Below, one piece after another: positions 31,040 through 42,593 of a stretch of 64,000 bases of DNA. The position numbers and the translations under genes are program-made. The notes beneath the pieces were generated by a model that was not told the DNA's origin, searched no databases, and worked only from the letters and a program-made list of their open reading frames with translations. The DNA comes from Spirometra erinaceieuropaei (Eukaryota > Platyhelminthes > Cestoda > Diphyllobothriidea > Diphyllobothriidae). Every line of letters begins with the position of its first letter. Within the stretch, counting starts at the first letter, position 1. Where the stretch lies: positions 790,503 to 854,502 of the forward strand of contig CACRXP010000045.1 of the NCBI GenBank assembly GCA_902702965.1, read 5' to 3'.

Positions 31040-31245
31040 TGGAACAAGAATTTTATTCACCTGGCGTTTCGGTTTCTCACTGGAGGCCGTCATTAAAGAC
31101 AACCTCTAATGAGGGTGACGGACACATAAGTACAAGAACTACACCTCACTGAGTCCAGCACCCTCATTAGAGGTTGTCCTTGATGATGACTTTGAGTCAG
31201 AATTCGAAACCTCAGGCGAATAAAATTCTTGCTCCAACAATCACA
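31040..31245. repeat. Inverted pair of PLE terminal motifs with a perfect 20-base hairpin
   Basis: 31040-31097 is a minus-oriented terminal motif (cctggcgtttcggtttctca), and 31179-31245 is a plus-oriented one (gatgatg...gaaacctcaggcg). Between them 31098-31117 and 31159-31178 are perfectly complementary over 20 bases with a 41-base loop. This is likely a collapsed PLE consisting only of its inverted ends. Confidence 0.8.
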
Positions 31246-31554
31246 CCTTCTTACCATCAGAGAATGCTGGAAAGGTCAATGCGTTTCTCGGTTACATTCC
31301 GACAAAGAGAACGCCTCTCTCGTAGGTCATAACTACTAGCGTCAAGAGTCGAACATTTTCCAATGTCTCAGAACGAAGCTGTTTTCTCATGAAGAGACTT
31401 ATCGGCCGAACCGATGCTACTCGCAGGGTCTTAGCAAACCTTAACAAGCGTACACAGACCCGGCGCAGTAGTCCTATCGCTACAAGGACGCGTCAGTTCC
31501 AGGCACCCGATTGTGACTGTAGTGTTGCGCACACGCGTGTAAGCGTGTGCTACG
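31246..31554. other. Unassigned intergenic sequence
   Basis: Nothing recognised. Confidence 0.4.
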
Positions 31555-32766
31555 CCAGTATCAGCAAACCATGGCCATCACCGTTTGTTACGCGCTAGCA
31601 GTTCCCTGACACCTGGTTCCCTGCTGATAGATGCGCTTGCACTCCCGCTGGGTATACAGGTGATGGGCATGGCTGCCCAGTCATCATCCTCGTACTTCTG
31701 ACCCCGTTGGGGTGTTGTTGTTGTTGTTGCTGTTGTTGTTGTTGTTGTTGTTGTTGTTNNNNNNNNNNNNNNNNNNNNNNNNNNNNNNNNNNNNNNNNNN
31801 NNNNNNNNNNNNNNNNNNNNNNNNNNNNNNNNNNNNNNNNNNNNNNNNNNNNNNNNNNNNNNNNNNNNNNNNNNNNNNNNNNNNNNNNNNNNNNNNNNNN
31901 NNNNNNNNNNNNNNNNNNNNNNNNNNNNNNNNNNNNNNNNNNNNNNNNNNNNNNNNNNNNNNNNNNNNNNNNNNNNNNNNNNNNNNNNNNNNNNNNNNNN
32001 NNNNNNNNNNNNNNNNNNNNNNNNNNNNNNNNNNNNNNNNNNNNNNNNNNNNNNNNNNNNNNNNNNNNNNNNNNNNNNNNNNNNNNNNNNNNNNNNNNNN
32101 NNNNNNNNNNNNNNNNNNNNNNNNNNNNNNNNNNNNNNNNNNNNNNNNNNNNNNNNNNNNNNNNNNNNNNNNNNNNNNNNNNNNNNNNNNNNNNNNNNNN
32201 NNNNNNNNNNNNNNNNNNNNNNNNNNNNNNNNNNNNNNNNNNNNNNNNNNNNNNNNNNNNNNNNNNNNNNNNNNNNNNNNNNNNNNNNNNNNNNNNNNNN
32301 NNNNNNNNNNNNNNNNNNNNNNNNNNNNNNNNNNNNNNNNNNNNNNNNNNNNNNNNNNNNNNNNNNNNNNNNNNNNNNNNNNNNNNNNNNNNNNNNNNNN
32401 NNNNNNNNNNNNNNNNNNNNNNNNNNNNNNNNNNNNNNNNNNNNNNNNNNNNNNNNNNNNNNNNNNNNNNNNNNNNNNNNNNNNNNNNNNNNNNNNNNNN
32501 NNNNNNNNNNNNNNNNNNNNNCCTGGTCAAGTGTATGTTGTGGACCAGGGGCGCGGTGGCACGCCTAGGTGCGGGTCCGGCCATGCCAGCCGCCTATGCC
32601 TTCCCCGGCCTTTGGTCTTCCTGACACCAGGTCCAGGTGGGGGGTAGGAACGAGAGTGCGGTAGATGCTGCGCAAGTCTACTATCACTATAAGCCGACAC
32701 ACGCACAAGTCACGGTCCTTGCTTCACCATGCTGTGGAGCAATCGGTGGACATCGTCGGAAACGAC
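31555..32766 (+). repeat. RepA copy 3 with GTT microsatellite and assembly gap
   Basis: 31555-31708 matches RepA copy 2 from about 25428. 31709-31758 is an expanded (gtt)n run, followed by 763 N (31759-32521). 32522-32766 is the second half of RepA. The apparent long open frames across the N run are artefacts. Confidence 0.8.
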
Positions 32767-33152
32767 CGTCGGGCAAAGTATAGTGAAGGACCCCATTTAG
32801 CTGTCAGTAGACTGTGGATCGTGTCGTATGGGGTTTGATCTTGGCATACATTTGCACTGCCAAGAACGATTACTTCCCACGGCCTTACACCTTAACTCAA
32901 AATCCGTTATTTTGTGAAATTTAATTTTTGTTTATTGTTTAATTACTACTCTCATTTCAGTTGTCGTACAATGGCGTAGGATAAGACTTTTGGCATAAAT
33001 TCAGGCAATTTTTGTGTTTTCTTTCATCTTGTCAGCTTATTGTTTAGCGTGCTGCCCTACCCGTAAAGCTCCCTTTTGCATAAATGACCTATGGCACGAT
33101 CCACAGTCTGCTGACACTTAAGTGGGGTCCTTCTCCATACCGTTGCCCGACG
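32767..33152. mobile_element. 386-base non-autonomous inverted-repeat element (MITE-like) inside RepA
   Basis: Terminal inverted repeats of about 58 bases (cgtcgggcaaagtatagtga at 32767; its inverted partner ends at 33152 with gttgcccgacg). The insertion splits the RepA ending: other copies read gtcgg.aacgacggtcgaactg without a break. No open frame for a transposase is present. The superfamily cannot be assigned; the target duplication is at most about 3 bases and ambiguous. Confidence 0.8.
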
Positions 33153-33159
33153 GTCGAAC

Positions 33160-33600
33160 TGTCGTATACACGCGGAAGACAAGTGAAAACTGAAAGCGCT
33201 TAACCTGAAAACTAAACTTCAGACGGACTCCACCGAAGTCGTCTGCACACGAACGGATGTCTCCGGTCATCCAATAAAAAGCAACTGAAGTGGTTTGTGT
33301 AATTCCTCCGTTCTTCACTCCGCATTCTAAGTGTAACTGTCTCTGATTCGGCACCACTGCCACTTTGTAGGTGGCGAAATGGAGGTCAAGTGAAAACGCG
33401 GGCTCAAAGCAGTCCATCAAAACGTGATGATTCTTAGGTCTTTCTTATTCGGCCTCCGTCGCTGAAGGAGAACGTTAACTTGAGTTCTTTAGATCTCCGG
33501 CCACAGATCGTCACACACAGAGGGCTACAATCTGCGACATCATAAAGGCCGGCTAAATCAGATGCGACCACAGCCGCACCAAGTACAAATAAGCAGATGA
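33160..33600 (+). mobile_element. RTE-type LINE fragment, copy 4, decayed
   Basis: Landmarks of the RTE 3' part in order: cacgcggaagacaagtgaaaa (33171), ccgttcttcactccgcattc (33309), ggtcaagtgaaaacgcgg (33383) and aaggccggctaaatcagatg (33544), ending aagtacaaataag at about 33583. Open reading is lost. Confidence 0.65.
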
Positions 33601-34521
33601 CATTTCTGTGCGGATTGTAGTGGCCCTAGTCCGGGCGTCTGCTGCAATACTGCGCCTTTATCTGGCACATACTTACGCGCCATCGGCAGTCATTCTCCTG
33701 ACATTATTAGGCTCTGTATGATGCTCTCATTGAGCCTAACAAATCACTGAAACGGAGAGGTTCTGTCTGGTTTTCGGCCAATCACAACTATGAAAACCGA
33801 CCAATCAGGGCAGGCCTTCAATCAGGACACTCGGAGCCTGCCGCGGTAGCTCCGGGCACGCGCATCTCCCTTTCGGCTGACAAACCCCCTCAACTTCTCC
33901 GTTCTGGACAGCATACAGTTCCCTCTCTACCGATTTCCAACTTTTCCTACCCTGAACTTGGCTTGAAGGTCGTAAAGTTAGTGTCTGTTATGGCTTTAGC
34001 TGCGGCGACAGATTCTTTTGATGCAGAGATCAGTCCTTGAAGAACAACTCTGCAGAGATTCAGGACCAATCGATGAAGTGCCTGTGGATATAAAATAGGT
34101 TCGCGAATCTTGCAAAAGACACTAGGGGAACTGAGAATTAGCATCCTTCTCAACTGCGAACAAACAGAGAAACTAGAACTTCAGCAAGTGTTATGAAAAT
34201 TCTTGTGTAAGAGCTGAAGACCAAATAAAAGTCAGTGGAGAGGAGAACGGCGGCTTATTTAAAATGTCAGCCATATAAGCTGACTTTGGGTGCCAAAGTT
34301 TGAACTGGCGACCCAAATACCTTTCCCCTCCCCAGCGCCGTGTTTGTAGTTTTTACTAAGTAACTCCTGTTCCTAGTGTCAAGCTGATAGTTTCGTTAAT
34401 CCTTAAGGAAATTGCATACAGTTGCCTTATGCAACATCGGAAACACCGAAGAAACACGGGTTTCGATTTTGAACTAGTTCCTAGTTCATAAGTGTGATGG
34501 ATCTGCCGTCCTATAAAACTG
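33601..34521. other. Unassigned intergenic sequence
   Basis: No gene or repeat recognised. Confidence 0.4.
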
Positions 34522-34589
<68 letters not shown>

Positions 34590-34616
34590 ATAATAATAAT
34601 AATAATAATAATAATA
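34522..34616. repeat. Compound trinucleotide microsatellite (tac)n-(taa)n
   Basis: About 22 tandem tac units followed by about nine taa units. The poly-Leu/poly-Ile frame across it is meaningless. Confidence 0.97.
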
Positions 34617-34799
34617 GTGCTGCATATTCGTAGGATGAGCACTGGGCGATTTTTTGGAATAAGTCGGTATTCCTCGATTTAAATACTCATTACGATTTTG
34701 GAGTCGACCCTGCGGAGTCGGATCCCGCTTCCTAATTTACGGAAGTATTATCGCAAGCATCGAACACATTTTTTGAGTAATAAATTTCGCAAATGGGAT

Positions 34800-35035
34800 T
34801 TACCAAGATACTCTGACAATGATTAAGGAAAACGTTCTGATTAGGAACAACTTACCGGGAACTGTACTGGAGACACTGGGGGACTCACTGATGATACAAG
34901 CCCTCCTGACTGTGTCATACATATCAGTAGAAACGTTAACAGAACATGCCTCTGGGCTTGCAGATAGTACCCGGGTTGGGGGTATGGTAGAGCCACGGTC
35001 ATGGCTAAGATAATGTCCACATGTACCCACGACAA
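34800..35035 (+). repeat. RepC copy, diverged
   Basis: Shares tggagacactgggggactca (34870) and the tctgggcttgcagatagtac order with the RepC units at 26946 and 50640. Confidence 0.5.
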
Positions 35036-35137
35036 CTAATGGTTAATTATGCGGTTGGCTCCCTTTAAAATCCCAACAAAAATATGAAGGAGCGTAACAG
35101 TCAGCAGATTTTCATTTAAGAAGACTAGTTGGTGAGA

Positions 35138-36306
35138 GTGCAGTAGGTGGGATAACTCATGAAATGTCAACCGGAATTCCGAAATGCGTTTTCGTTTCGA
35201 AAAGACTGATTGAGTAACGTTGTAGACTTTATTGCCGCGAAGCATGATTCTATAATAATTCAGTTACCTCAGGATGCCCACTTTCGAAACACTTTTTTCC
35301 GTCTGCATGCAAGAACTATACTCTGTGAAAAATGACTACTTATGTGGCAGGCACTTTTCTCATTGATTTTCGTTGCCCTTAAAAATGCATTTATATTTCA
35401 TGGAAAACATGCATAAAAATATTCATTCCATTGCTCATTTGGTCGAAAATGCCGTCTTCTTCCAATCCTATATTCGAAGGAAATCATAATTCTGTTTTAA
35501 AAAACTTTTCCAAATCTCAAATAATTTTGAGCTCCGACCTACCGTTACACTTCCATTCAGGGTTTCCAAACTACAAGCCATATATTTTCCGCGTACGGAA
35601 CATCATGCATTTATCTACGGTACTAAGAGGAGACCATATGGGGTTCATAAAATTTAGCAGTGGATATGAGCCATATTGTTAACTTTACGAGCCACGTTGG
35701 TAAATGTAGGGCCATGACGTTTTATGAACGGACATTTCACGGTATTTAAAAGTCTCACAATTATAAACATTTTCAAAACCGAATTATGTCCTTCTGTCGA
35801 GTATAAAATTGAAAGAAGACGTAATTGTCTATGCGATAGCAAAAGAATGAATATTTTGTGCATGTCTTCCATGAAATATGATTGGACTTTTAGAGGCATC
35901 GAAAATGATAAATAAAATATCATGCTCACAATTGGAAATTTTTTTAAAACCGAATTATAACTTTCCTTCGAGTATAAAATTGTAAGAAGACGTCCTTTTC
36001 AACCGAATGAGCAATGGAATGAATATTTTTACGCAAGTTTTTCATGAAATATAATTGAATTATTAAGGGCATCGAAAATCAATGAAAAAATGCATGCTAC
36101 ATAAGTAGTCATTTTTCACAGAGTACAGTTCTTGCATGCAGCCGGAAAGAAGTTCTTTCGAAAGCCGGCATCCTGAGGTAGCAGAATTATTGTAGAATTT
36201 TGCTTCGCGATAATTAGTTTTACAATGCCACTTAATTAATTTTTTCGAAACGAAGGCACATTTCTGAATTTCGGTTGGCATTCCATGAGCTAGCCTAACT
36301 ACTGTG
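35138..36306. repeat. Foldback element FB-4 (~1.17 kb)
   Basis: Inverted ends (gagtgcagtaggtgggataa against ctagcctaactactgtgtgt). The arms pair over several hundred bases (aggatgcccactttcgaaac at 35271 against tttcgaaagccggcatcctg at 36155). A segment of the right half is also duplicated in direct orientation (about 35745-35910 and 35930-36090). No coding sequence. Confidence 0.85.
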
Positions 36307-37339
36307 TGTTTGCTTTCGATAAACTCCCCTCAGGCTAGTGCATTTATTTGAAAACGGAATCCAAGTAAAACACGTGAATGATAAGAGAAATCGAGAACAA
36401 CTGGATACATAAGCCCGCATTTTTATTACCACAACATGCCTACTTATTTGACCTTCATGGGCGCGTTATGCAGAGATTACTTTTCCGACTAGGCTTGCGA
36501 AATTGCTTTGATTTAGGGCAAAGTCTAGGTTTGCGGTTAAAGTTGAGTTAGGGAAAGGGTAAGGATTAAGGTTGGGGTTGAGTTTTCCTGCTGCATAACG
36601 TCTCACCCAATCCGGCCATCTTTAACCGCTAACCGTGGGTTATCTGCTTTTGCCCGTTTAAATGTGCCCATTCACATCTTTCGGACTGCGTGACCTGTTC
36701 AATCACCTCTCCGGAGTAATGAAACAGGCACTGTCTACGGATCTTCTTTGATCCCTCGGTGCCTACGGTGCAACGTCGGTCGCTGATCATTACAATCATG
36801 CGCCCCTAGACGAGATGTCGGTGATAAAAGTCTTACTTTACTCCTTTATCGATTATGAATGCGCATAGGCGAATCCGCGCAGGTGAGCGTAAGTAACGCG
36901 GCCTGGAGGCGAATGAAAACCGTGCTTCTGAACAGCCAATCAGAAAGTAGCGTCAAGGCTTACGCGAAGTGCTGAGTCATGATAGGTGGCGATAAAAAGA
37001 CGATAAGCGCGAGCAGCAGTCCATGTTTTCGAGCAAGGGCGCTCCCGGCGCTGTGGGATTGCTCTAATACGTTCACGCGAATTTGCCGCCTATATCATCC
37101 CCCAGTTCCCAGACTCGTCCTCCAAGTGGACTTGATTTTACCCAGTCTAATGTGAGCAAATCCCTGTCGTGCTTCAAGACGTCACCTCTCATTATCATCA
37201 CCTTGCTGCTCGGTTAGTTGATTTTTCCAGCGTAGAAGGGCACTTGTCGATAATCCTCGCGAAATAAAGTCTGTAGCCGCTAAGAAAGCGCGTCTGCCTT
37301 GACCGCTACCGCATCCGGGGTCCAGGCTCGATCATCAAT
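36307..37339. other. Unassigned intergenic sequence with a short telomere-like stretch
   Basis: 36525-36590 contains variants of ttaggg (gagttagggaaagggtaagg, ttaaggttggggttgag). The rest shows nothing recognisable. Confidence 0.45.
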
Positions 37340-37450
37340 AGAAGGGAGACATCGGGGGATGGGGTTTACTCGCTGTAGAATCCCGAGCCGATGTGCCTCA
37401 GGCAACGATGGCCGCTAGCCAGGCCAGGACATGTGTTGACGATGTTTAGT
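37340..37450 (+). repeat. RepD copy 2
   Basis: Matches 25200-25325 in the landmark order caggcaacgatggccgctag and acatgtgttgacgatgttta. Confidence 0.5.
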
Positions 37451-37626
37451 CATACCAGAGAAAGGACGTTTTTGTGATCGGCTCCTGTTGTAGGCTTTCG
37501 GGAATTGGATCCAGGACCCCGCCTCCAGGGGCGCGTGCAATAAGTTACTCCGAGTCTTAGGCACCCATGACTGGGCATGCCTGTTCGTGCGTTGCGTTGG
37601 CTGACGGTAGACATGAATACAAGTGA

Positions 37627-37850
37627 CAGATGGGTGCTCGCCGATCAAGTTACGGAACGTGCTCGTTCCGTTGTACCTTGGGGCTCATGCTAGAAAACTC
37701 GCAGGCAGTCACACAGCGACTAGTAGTAGATGAGGTGGTACCGGAGATCGGAATGGCCATTTCTGGCTCGTTAGCCGTCATCAGCCAGTCATATCCGACC
37801 CCAAGTGTAGATCACTTGAGGTTCGAACCCGGGATCTTTTATCATGTAAG
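37627..37850 (-). repeat. tRNA-derived SINE, copy 3, with one arm
   Basis: 37627-37715 is a diverged copy of the arm at 23381. 37735-37850 is the SINE in minus orientation, with ggttcgaaccc on the + strand marking the B-box and gaatggccatttctggctcg in the body. Confidence 0.7.
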
Positions 37851-38059
37851 TAGCATGAGTTTAAGAGAACGAAGAGCATGGGTCGATTAGGAGGCGGACG
37901 CGAATGGGGAGGGGTGTACATTACAAGTGACAACGGGTCTGATGCTTAATTTTTAAAGGTTTGTTTAGCCTGGGGTTGTTCCACGGTCTGGGGCTTTTCC
38001 TCAATTTACTAGCCAAAGATCAAAACATCGTGGATGGGCATGTCATCCATCCCTCCGTG

Positions 38060-38400
38060 GAGGCCCTACCCCCAGCGCCTGTTACAACGCGAGTGTCTGC
38101 ACCGGTGCACCAGGGCTGCCTGGCATTCGCCCACTTGGCATTCCAACTGGCCAATCAGATTCAAGGCCGAATCAGACGTGCTCTGACTTAAGACGCTTTG
38201 ACGCATGCCTCGGCGACACTTAGGACGCCGGTTTCCCGGCGTCGAAGGCGCTTTCCTCTGGTTGCCGACTCCCTCTGGTCCCTTTTATAGTTGTTCAATA
38301 CATAATATACAATTCTCCCAACTGGCGTCAATCTTCCCTTTCCATTCAGGACCGAGCCTGAAGGTCGTGATAGCCAGGCTTTCACTCTGAGCTTAGGCTT
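38060..38400 (-). repeat. RepB copy 3
   Basis: Minus-strand copy with aactggccaatcagattcaa (38147), gacgctttgacgcatgcctc (38191) and tcaggaccgagcctgaaggt (38346), the complement of the RepB landmarks in reversed order. Confidence 0.75.
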
Positions 38401-41400
38401 CTGCGATACCTCCTTGCAGTATATTGGTGCTCTCATCTCTAGCAATTTATCCATTCCCCTCATATTAGTGTCCTCTTTGTTCAGAGGGTTAAGATGTATG
38501 AATATATTTTATTCCATATTCGTGTTTGGTGTTCCATTTTTGACCCGCACAACGACGTACGCTACAGATGCACCAGATCAAATAACTGGCCAGATTGACT
38601 CGCAGATTGCGTTTGTCGGGCAGTGCAGGGTCTGCGCCGTCGCACGCATTAGACGGGGGACTCCGCGCCACGCTAGGCACTACGCTCGATTCCATCACTC
38701 GTTAGCTAACAGGCTCGGATAGTCGATCAGTGAATGGGAGAGGGAGGAGAGAGTGAAGGGAATAAAGCCTCACGGAAAATCAGCGTATACCGTGTTATGA
38801 TAATTCTGACAAGGTTCAGTCTATCACAACCCGCTAAAAGTCGCGGTTTGGAAGATTGCCAACTGATGGGATATCTCGGTCGCTCTCTGGACTGAGAGTT
38901 GGACTGCAATGATACGATGGCGCACTCGCAATGTGGCTTTGACGGCACTCTGACACCTGTGGGGTGCGAGTCGCTCCTACATGCAGTGGGGACGAGTTGT
39001 GTGTTTGGCATGCGTAGGCCGCGTTGTCATTCATTGCTCCAGCGTCCACATTCGGTCATCCTGACGCTGCCTTACCATCGCAGGTCAGTGGATGGAGCAG
39101 AAGGTAGCGCGGTACATGTTACGCAAGTTTGCTTCACCATAACCCGACTCACGCATAGGTTACCGGTACTGCGCTCACTCCGTAGGACGCGCGTTGGCGT
39201 CGTCGTTTCCGACAGTCAAACTTTAGTCGGATGTTTTTTTCCGATGGGCCGGCATTCTTCCCTCTCCACTAGTGCTCTCGGTTAGTTCTTTGCAGCCAGT
39301 CTGTCTCCCTGTACCGATTTCCTTTCTGCCATGTTTGTGGATACCGCTGGTTATCAGCATCATCCATCCCTCAGTCTGTTAGCTCGTGGGCTGCCTTTGG
39401 GGGAGAAGTATACTTCTGTCAGAAGTAGGGACGATGTGGTGAGACATTTTTACGCTTCTAAAAGCGGAGGACGCGAGTCGCCGATCAAGGTCACACACAG
39501 ATCGACAGCTGAGCTGCCCGCCCCGAGAGCGACACTGAGAACTCGTCACATGCAGGCCCACTTGTTGATCATAAGGTGACCCCGATCGATGTCTGTCACT
39601 TACGTCTGCCCGTCGTCATAAATAATTTGTCCAGTCGAGTAGGGAGGAGAAAGTGTGGCAGATGATGCGCACTCCGTTGAACTAACGGCAAAGATTGTCG
39701 CTTGTGACGGTCGAAATGTCAAAGTTGAACAACCCGTCTGCGCGTGCCACACACACGACTATCAGGACACTTGTTGTGTAGGTGGCTCGAATCCCGTGCA
39801 AATGAGTCATAAGGACCATAGTAAGGAGTCGAAGCAGCCTGACGGCCCTCCCCGGTCCTGCAAAGTATTGAGTTACTACGTCAGTTTACAACCTTTCAAG
39901 CCGCAACTCTCAGCGTGTGGGTGTAGGTCCAGGCGCGTCAGACTAATAGTAGTGAAGAATGAGCTGATTTGCCGTGAGAATGGGTCCCTGGTCAGCAGCC
40001 TCTTCCAAATGGTGATGAGGGTAGGTACGGTTTTGACATTCTTTGGTAGTTGGGAGCTCGTTCAGACGACGCGCAACCCGCATAACTCTGTGCTCCTATG
40101 TACAAATAATAAAACTTGCGCATGGCGCGCCTAGCCTCTCCCTGGTCAGAGGAATTCAGAACTAGTTTTGGTGCCACAAGCTCAAGGGGTGTCATGTCGA
40201 TCATTTCTGGATTGTTTCCTGTCATCAGTCAGAGATAGCTGGTGTGGAATTTGAACCAAAATCAGATATTTATCGAGCATCTGGGTCGATTAATGTGCTT
40301 CAGATCGCATATTGACATACAAACATCTGCGACGACGCTAAGCCGAAGTTCCAAACGATACACAACCGCCCTTATTCCGTCTCGTAGTGAGGACAGATCA
40401 GTAAAAGCCTTTTTCACTCGTCATATAACTGGCGCAACCAACTACTCCCCCATTTTTAGCTAAAGAGCGTGACATTGTCCTATCTAGGATGTCCCTCGTT
40501 AGCTTTGGTGTGATAAGAGGGATAGCAAAGATGAGAGTCTTTCCTGACAATTGGCGAGAATCGAACACTCAGCCGAAGATGAGCAGGTTGTTTGTCATCC
40601 ATGTGTTGAAAACATCACTCCAACCCTCAGTAGGCTTCTCTGAAACGCGGCAGTTGTCTCTCCAGCCCGTTAGAGGTATTGACGAGACCTAATGAAGCAA
40701 AACATGGCTGACCACAGGAATTCAGCCTGCCGAGGCGTTTCCAATAACCTAATTGTCTCGGGATCGTCAGGGCTGAGGAAATGCCTGTGTGTCAATTTTA
40801 AATTTTGGAATTTTTTGATAACATGCCTTAGACGCGGGCTTGTGGTGAGGTACCGAAGTAATTTACCTTTGACAATTTAGTCCCATTTTTTGCCGGGTTG
40901 CTTGTTTGAATGTGATGAAAAAACAACACCTGTACAACCCGCTTTGCTGGCCTGCTTTGCTGTCGCGCTCTGTCGTCAGGTTACTTAACGTTCAGAATTT
41001 ATATATTATTTACCGGTCGGTTTTACTTGCTGCCTTTAATGCAAAGAGTTCGTGAGATATAGCTCGTTAGTTCGGGAGAACATTACCATTTACGTCAGGC
41101 TCATCTAACTTTAAGCTTTTTTGATGGCAGGGTACTTTGAGGTCGCAGTCAACACTTATGCATGCACAACAGACGATGAGACCTATTAGTCAATATGACC
41201 AAAAGTTCGAGGCCTAGCAACAAGCATGCCGGAGGTTGATGCTTGAAAGCCTCATGCGAGAGCGCACAATCCCGACAAGATGGACAAAATCATTTTCGCG
41301 CTTGTCGCCACAACCTACGCGTAGAAAAAATAGGTCACTTTCGTACAAGACACTGCTTGATATTCGTCAATGACTGGCAGCCAGTATGTCCAATTGGATT

Positions 41401-41600
41401 ACCACTGACTGCGAACGTTTTGGAGTGGTTCTTCGTCTTCATTTTTGTAATATGCATTACCTATTTTTCACATACATCTTCGTGCAACATAGACCGCGCT
41501 GCTTACAGTTTATTTAGACAACTGAAACGCACGTCATCCTTGAACTTTCAGTTCACCCTTTAAAATAATTATTTCTAAGAAATCTGACAACAGTTTCAAC
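38401..41600. other. Unassigned intergenic sequence
   Basis: About 38930-39230 may be a worn RepA copy (the order of tctgacacc, catgttacgcaag and cgtttccgacagtcaaac is suggestive). Otherwise only short, unrecognisable open frames are present. Confidence 0.4.
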
Positions 41601-42593
41601 GTGCAGTGCGTGACCGATTTCATGAAACGTTGGCCAAAATTCCGAAATGCGTTTTTATTACGAAGGATTACTTAGGTAGTTTTGTAATATTGATAAGCAT
41701 GCATCATAATCCTATAGCATTTCGGACACGCCAGGAAATCGGCTTTTGAATGCACTTCTTTTCGACCGCATACGGAAACCACACTTGCCAAAAAAATGAC
41801 TACTTAATTATCATATACTCTCCTCATTAATTTTCGATGGTCTTGCAAATTCAAATATATTTCATAGAAACCATGAACAAAAATATGCCTTCTTTCATTC
41901 GTTTGATAGAGAATCACGTCAACTTTATATTTTATGCTCGAAGAAGGAGTATACTGAGGTTTTAAAAAGTTTTATGATTGTCGAATAATTTGGAGCATTT
42001 GGTCATTGCATTAGCATTCCGCGACTTCAGTCAACAAGGTGCATACTTTCCGCGTAAGGAAAATCACATATTCCTCCATGCCTTTAAGAAAATACCGTCT
42101 GGTGTTCATAAAATTTTGCAATGGATATTGTCTTTGCTGTACATTTCATAAGGAACATTGCCAAACGGACATGTTCGATGCTGTATGCATGGACATCGCA
42201 CGGTCTTTAAAGTCTCACAATAAGAAACTTTTTTAAAACTGAAAGGTAAATCTTCCGAGGGTATAAGATGCAAAGACTATGTGATTTTCTACCAAACGAA
42301 TAAAAGAAAGCACTTTTGTGCATGTTTTCTGCAAAATATATTTGAATTTATAAGACCGTTGAAAATCAGTGAGAAAAATGCTCGTTACTTAAGCAGTCAT
42401 TTTTTAACAAGTGTGATTTCTATATGCGGTCGAAAAGAAGGGCATTCAAAAACCGATACCCTGGTATGCCCGAAATAATATAGGATTATTCTTCACGATA
42501 ATCAATATTACAACCCCACCTAAGTAGTCCTTCCTAATTGAAAACGCATTTCAGAATTTCGGCCAATTTCATGAGATCGGTCACTCCCTGTAC
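41601..42593. repeat. Foldback element FB-5 (~1 kb)
   Basis: The ends gtgcagtgcgtgaccgattt and gagatcggtcactccctgtac are inverted. The arms pair inward (cgaaatgcgtttttattacg against ctaattgaaaacgcatttcag). It belongs to the same subfamily as 21587-22882 and has no tRNA-like insert. Confidence 0.85.

Noticed and set aside
31595..32647. Long open frames of 300 or more codons across the first gap
   Set aside because: They consist of N-coded residues and a GTT microsatellite translated as poly-Gln, poly-Cys or poly-Leu.
34494..34682. Poly-leucine/isoleucine membrane protein
   Set aside because: Pure trinucleotide microsatellite.
40540..40590. tRNA-like T-arm (attggcgagaatcgaacactc)
   Set aside because: A single B-box-like match without A-box or stems; expected by chance in 64 kb.
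41243..41563. Frame with one hydrophobic stretch as a small membrane protein
   Set aside because: A single hydrophobic run from A/T-rich DNA is not enough evidence.
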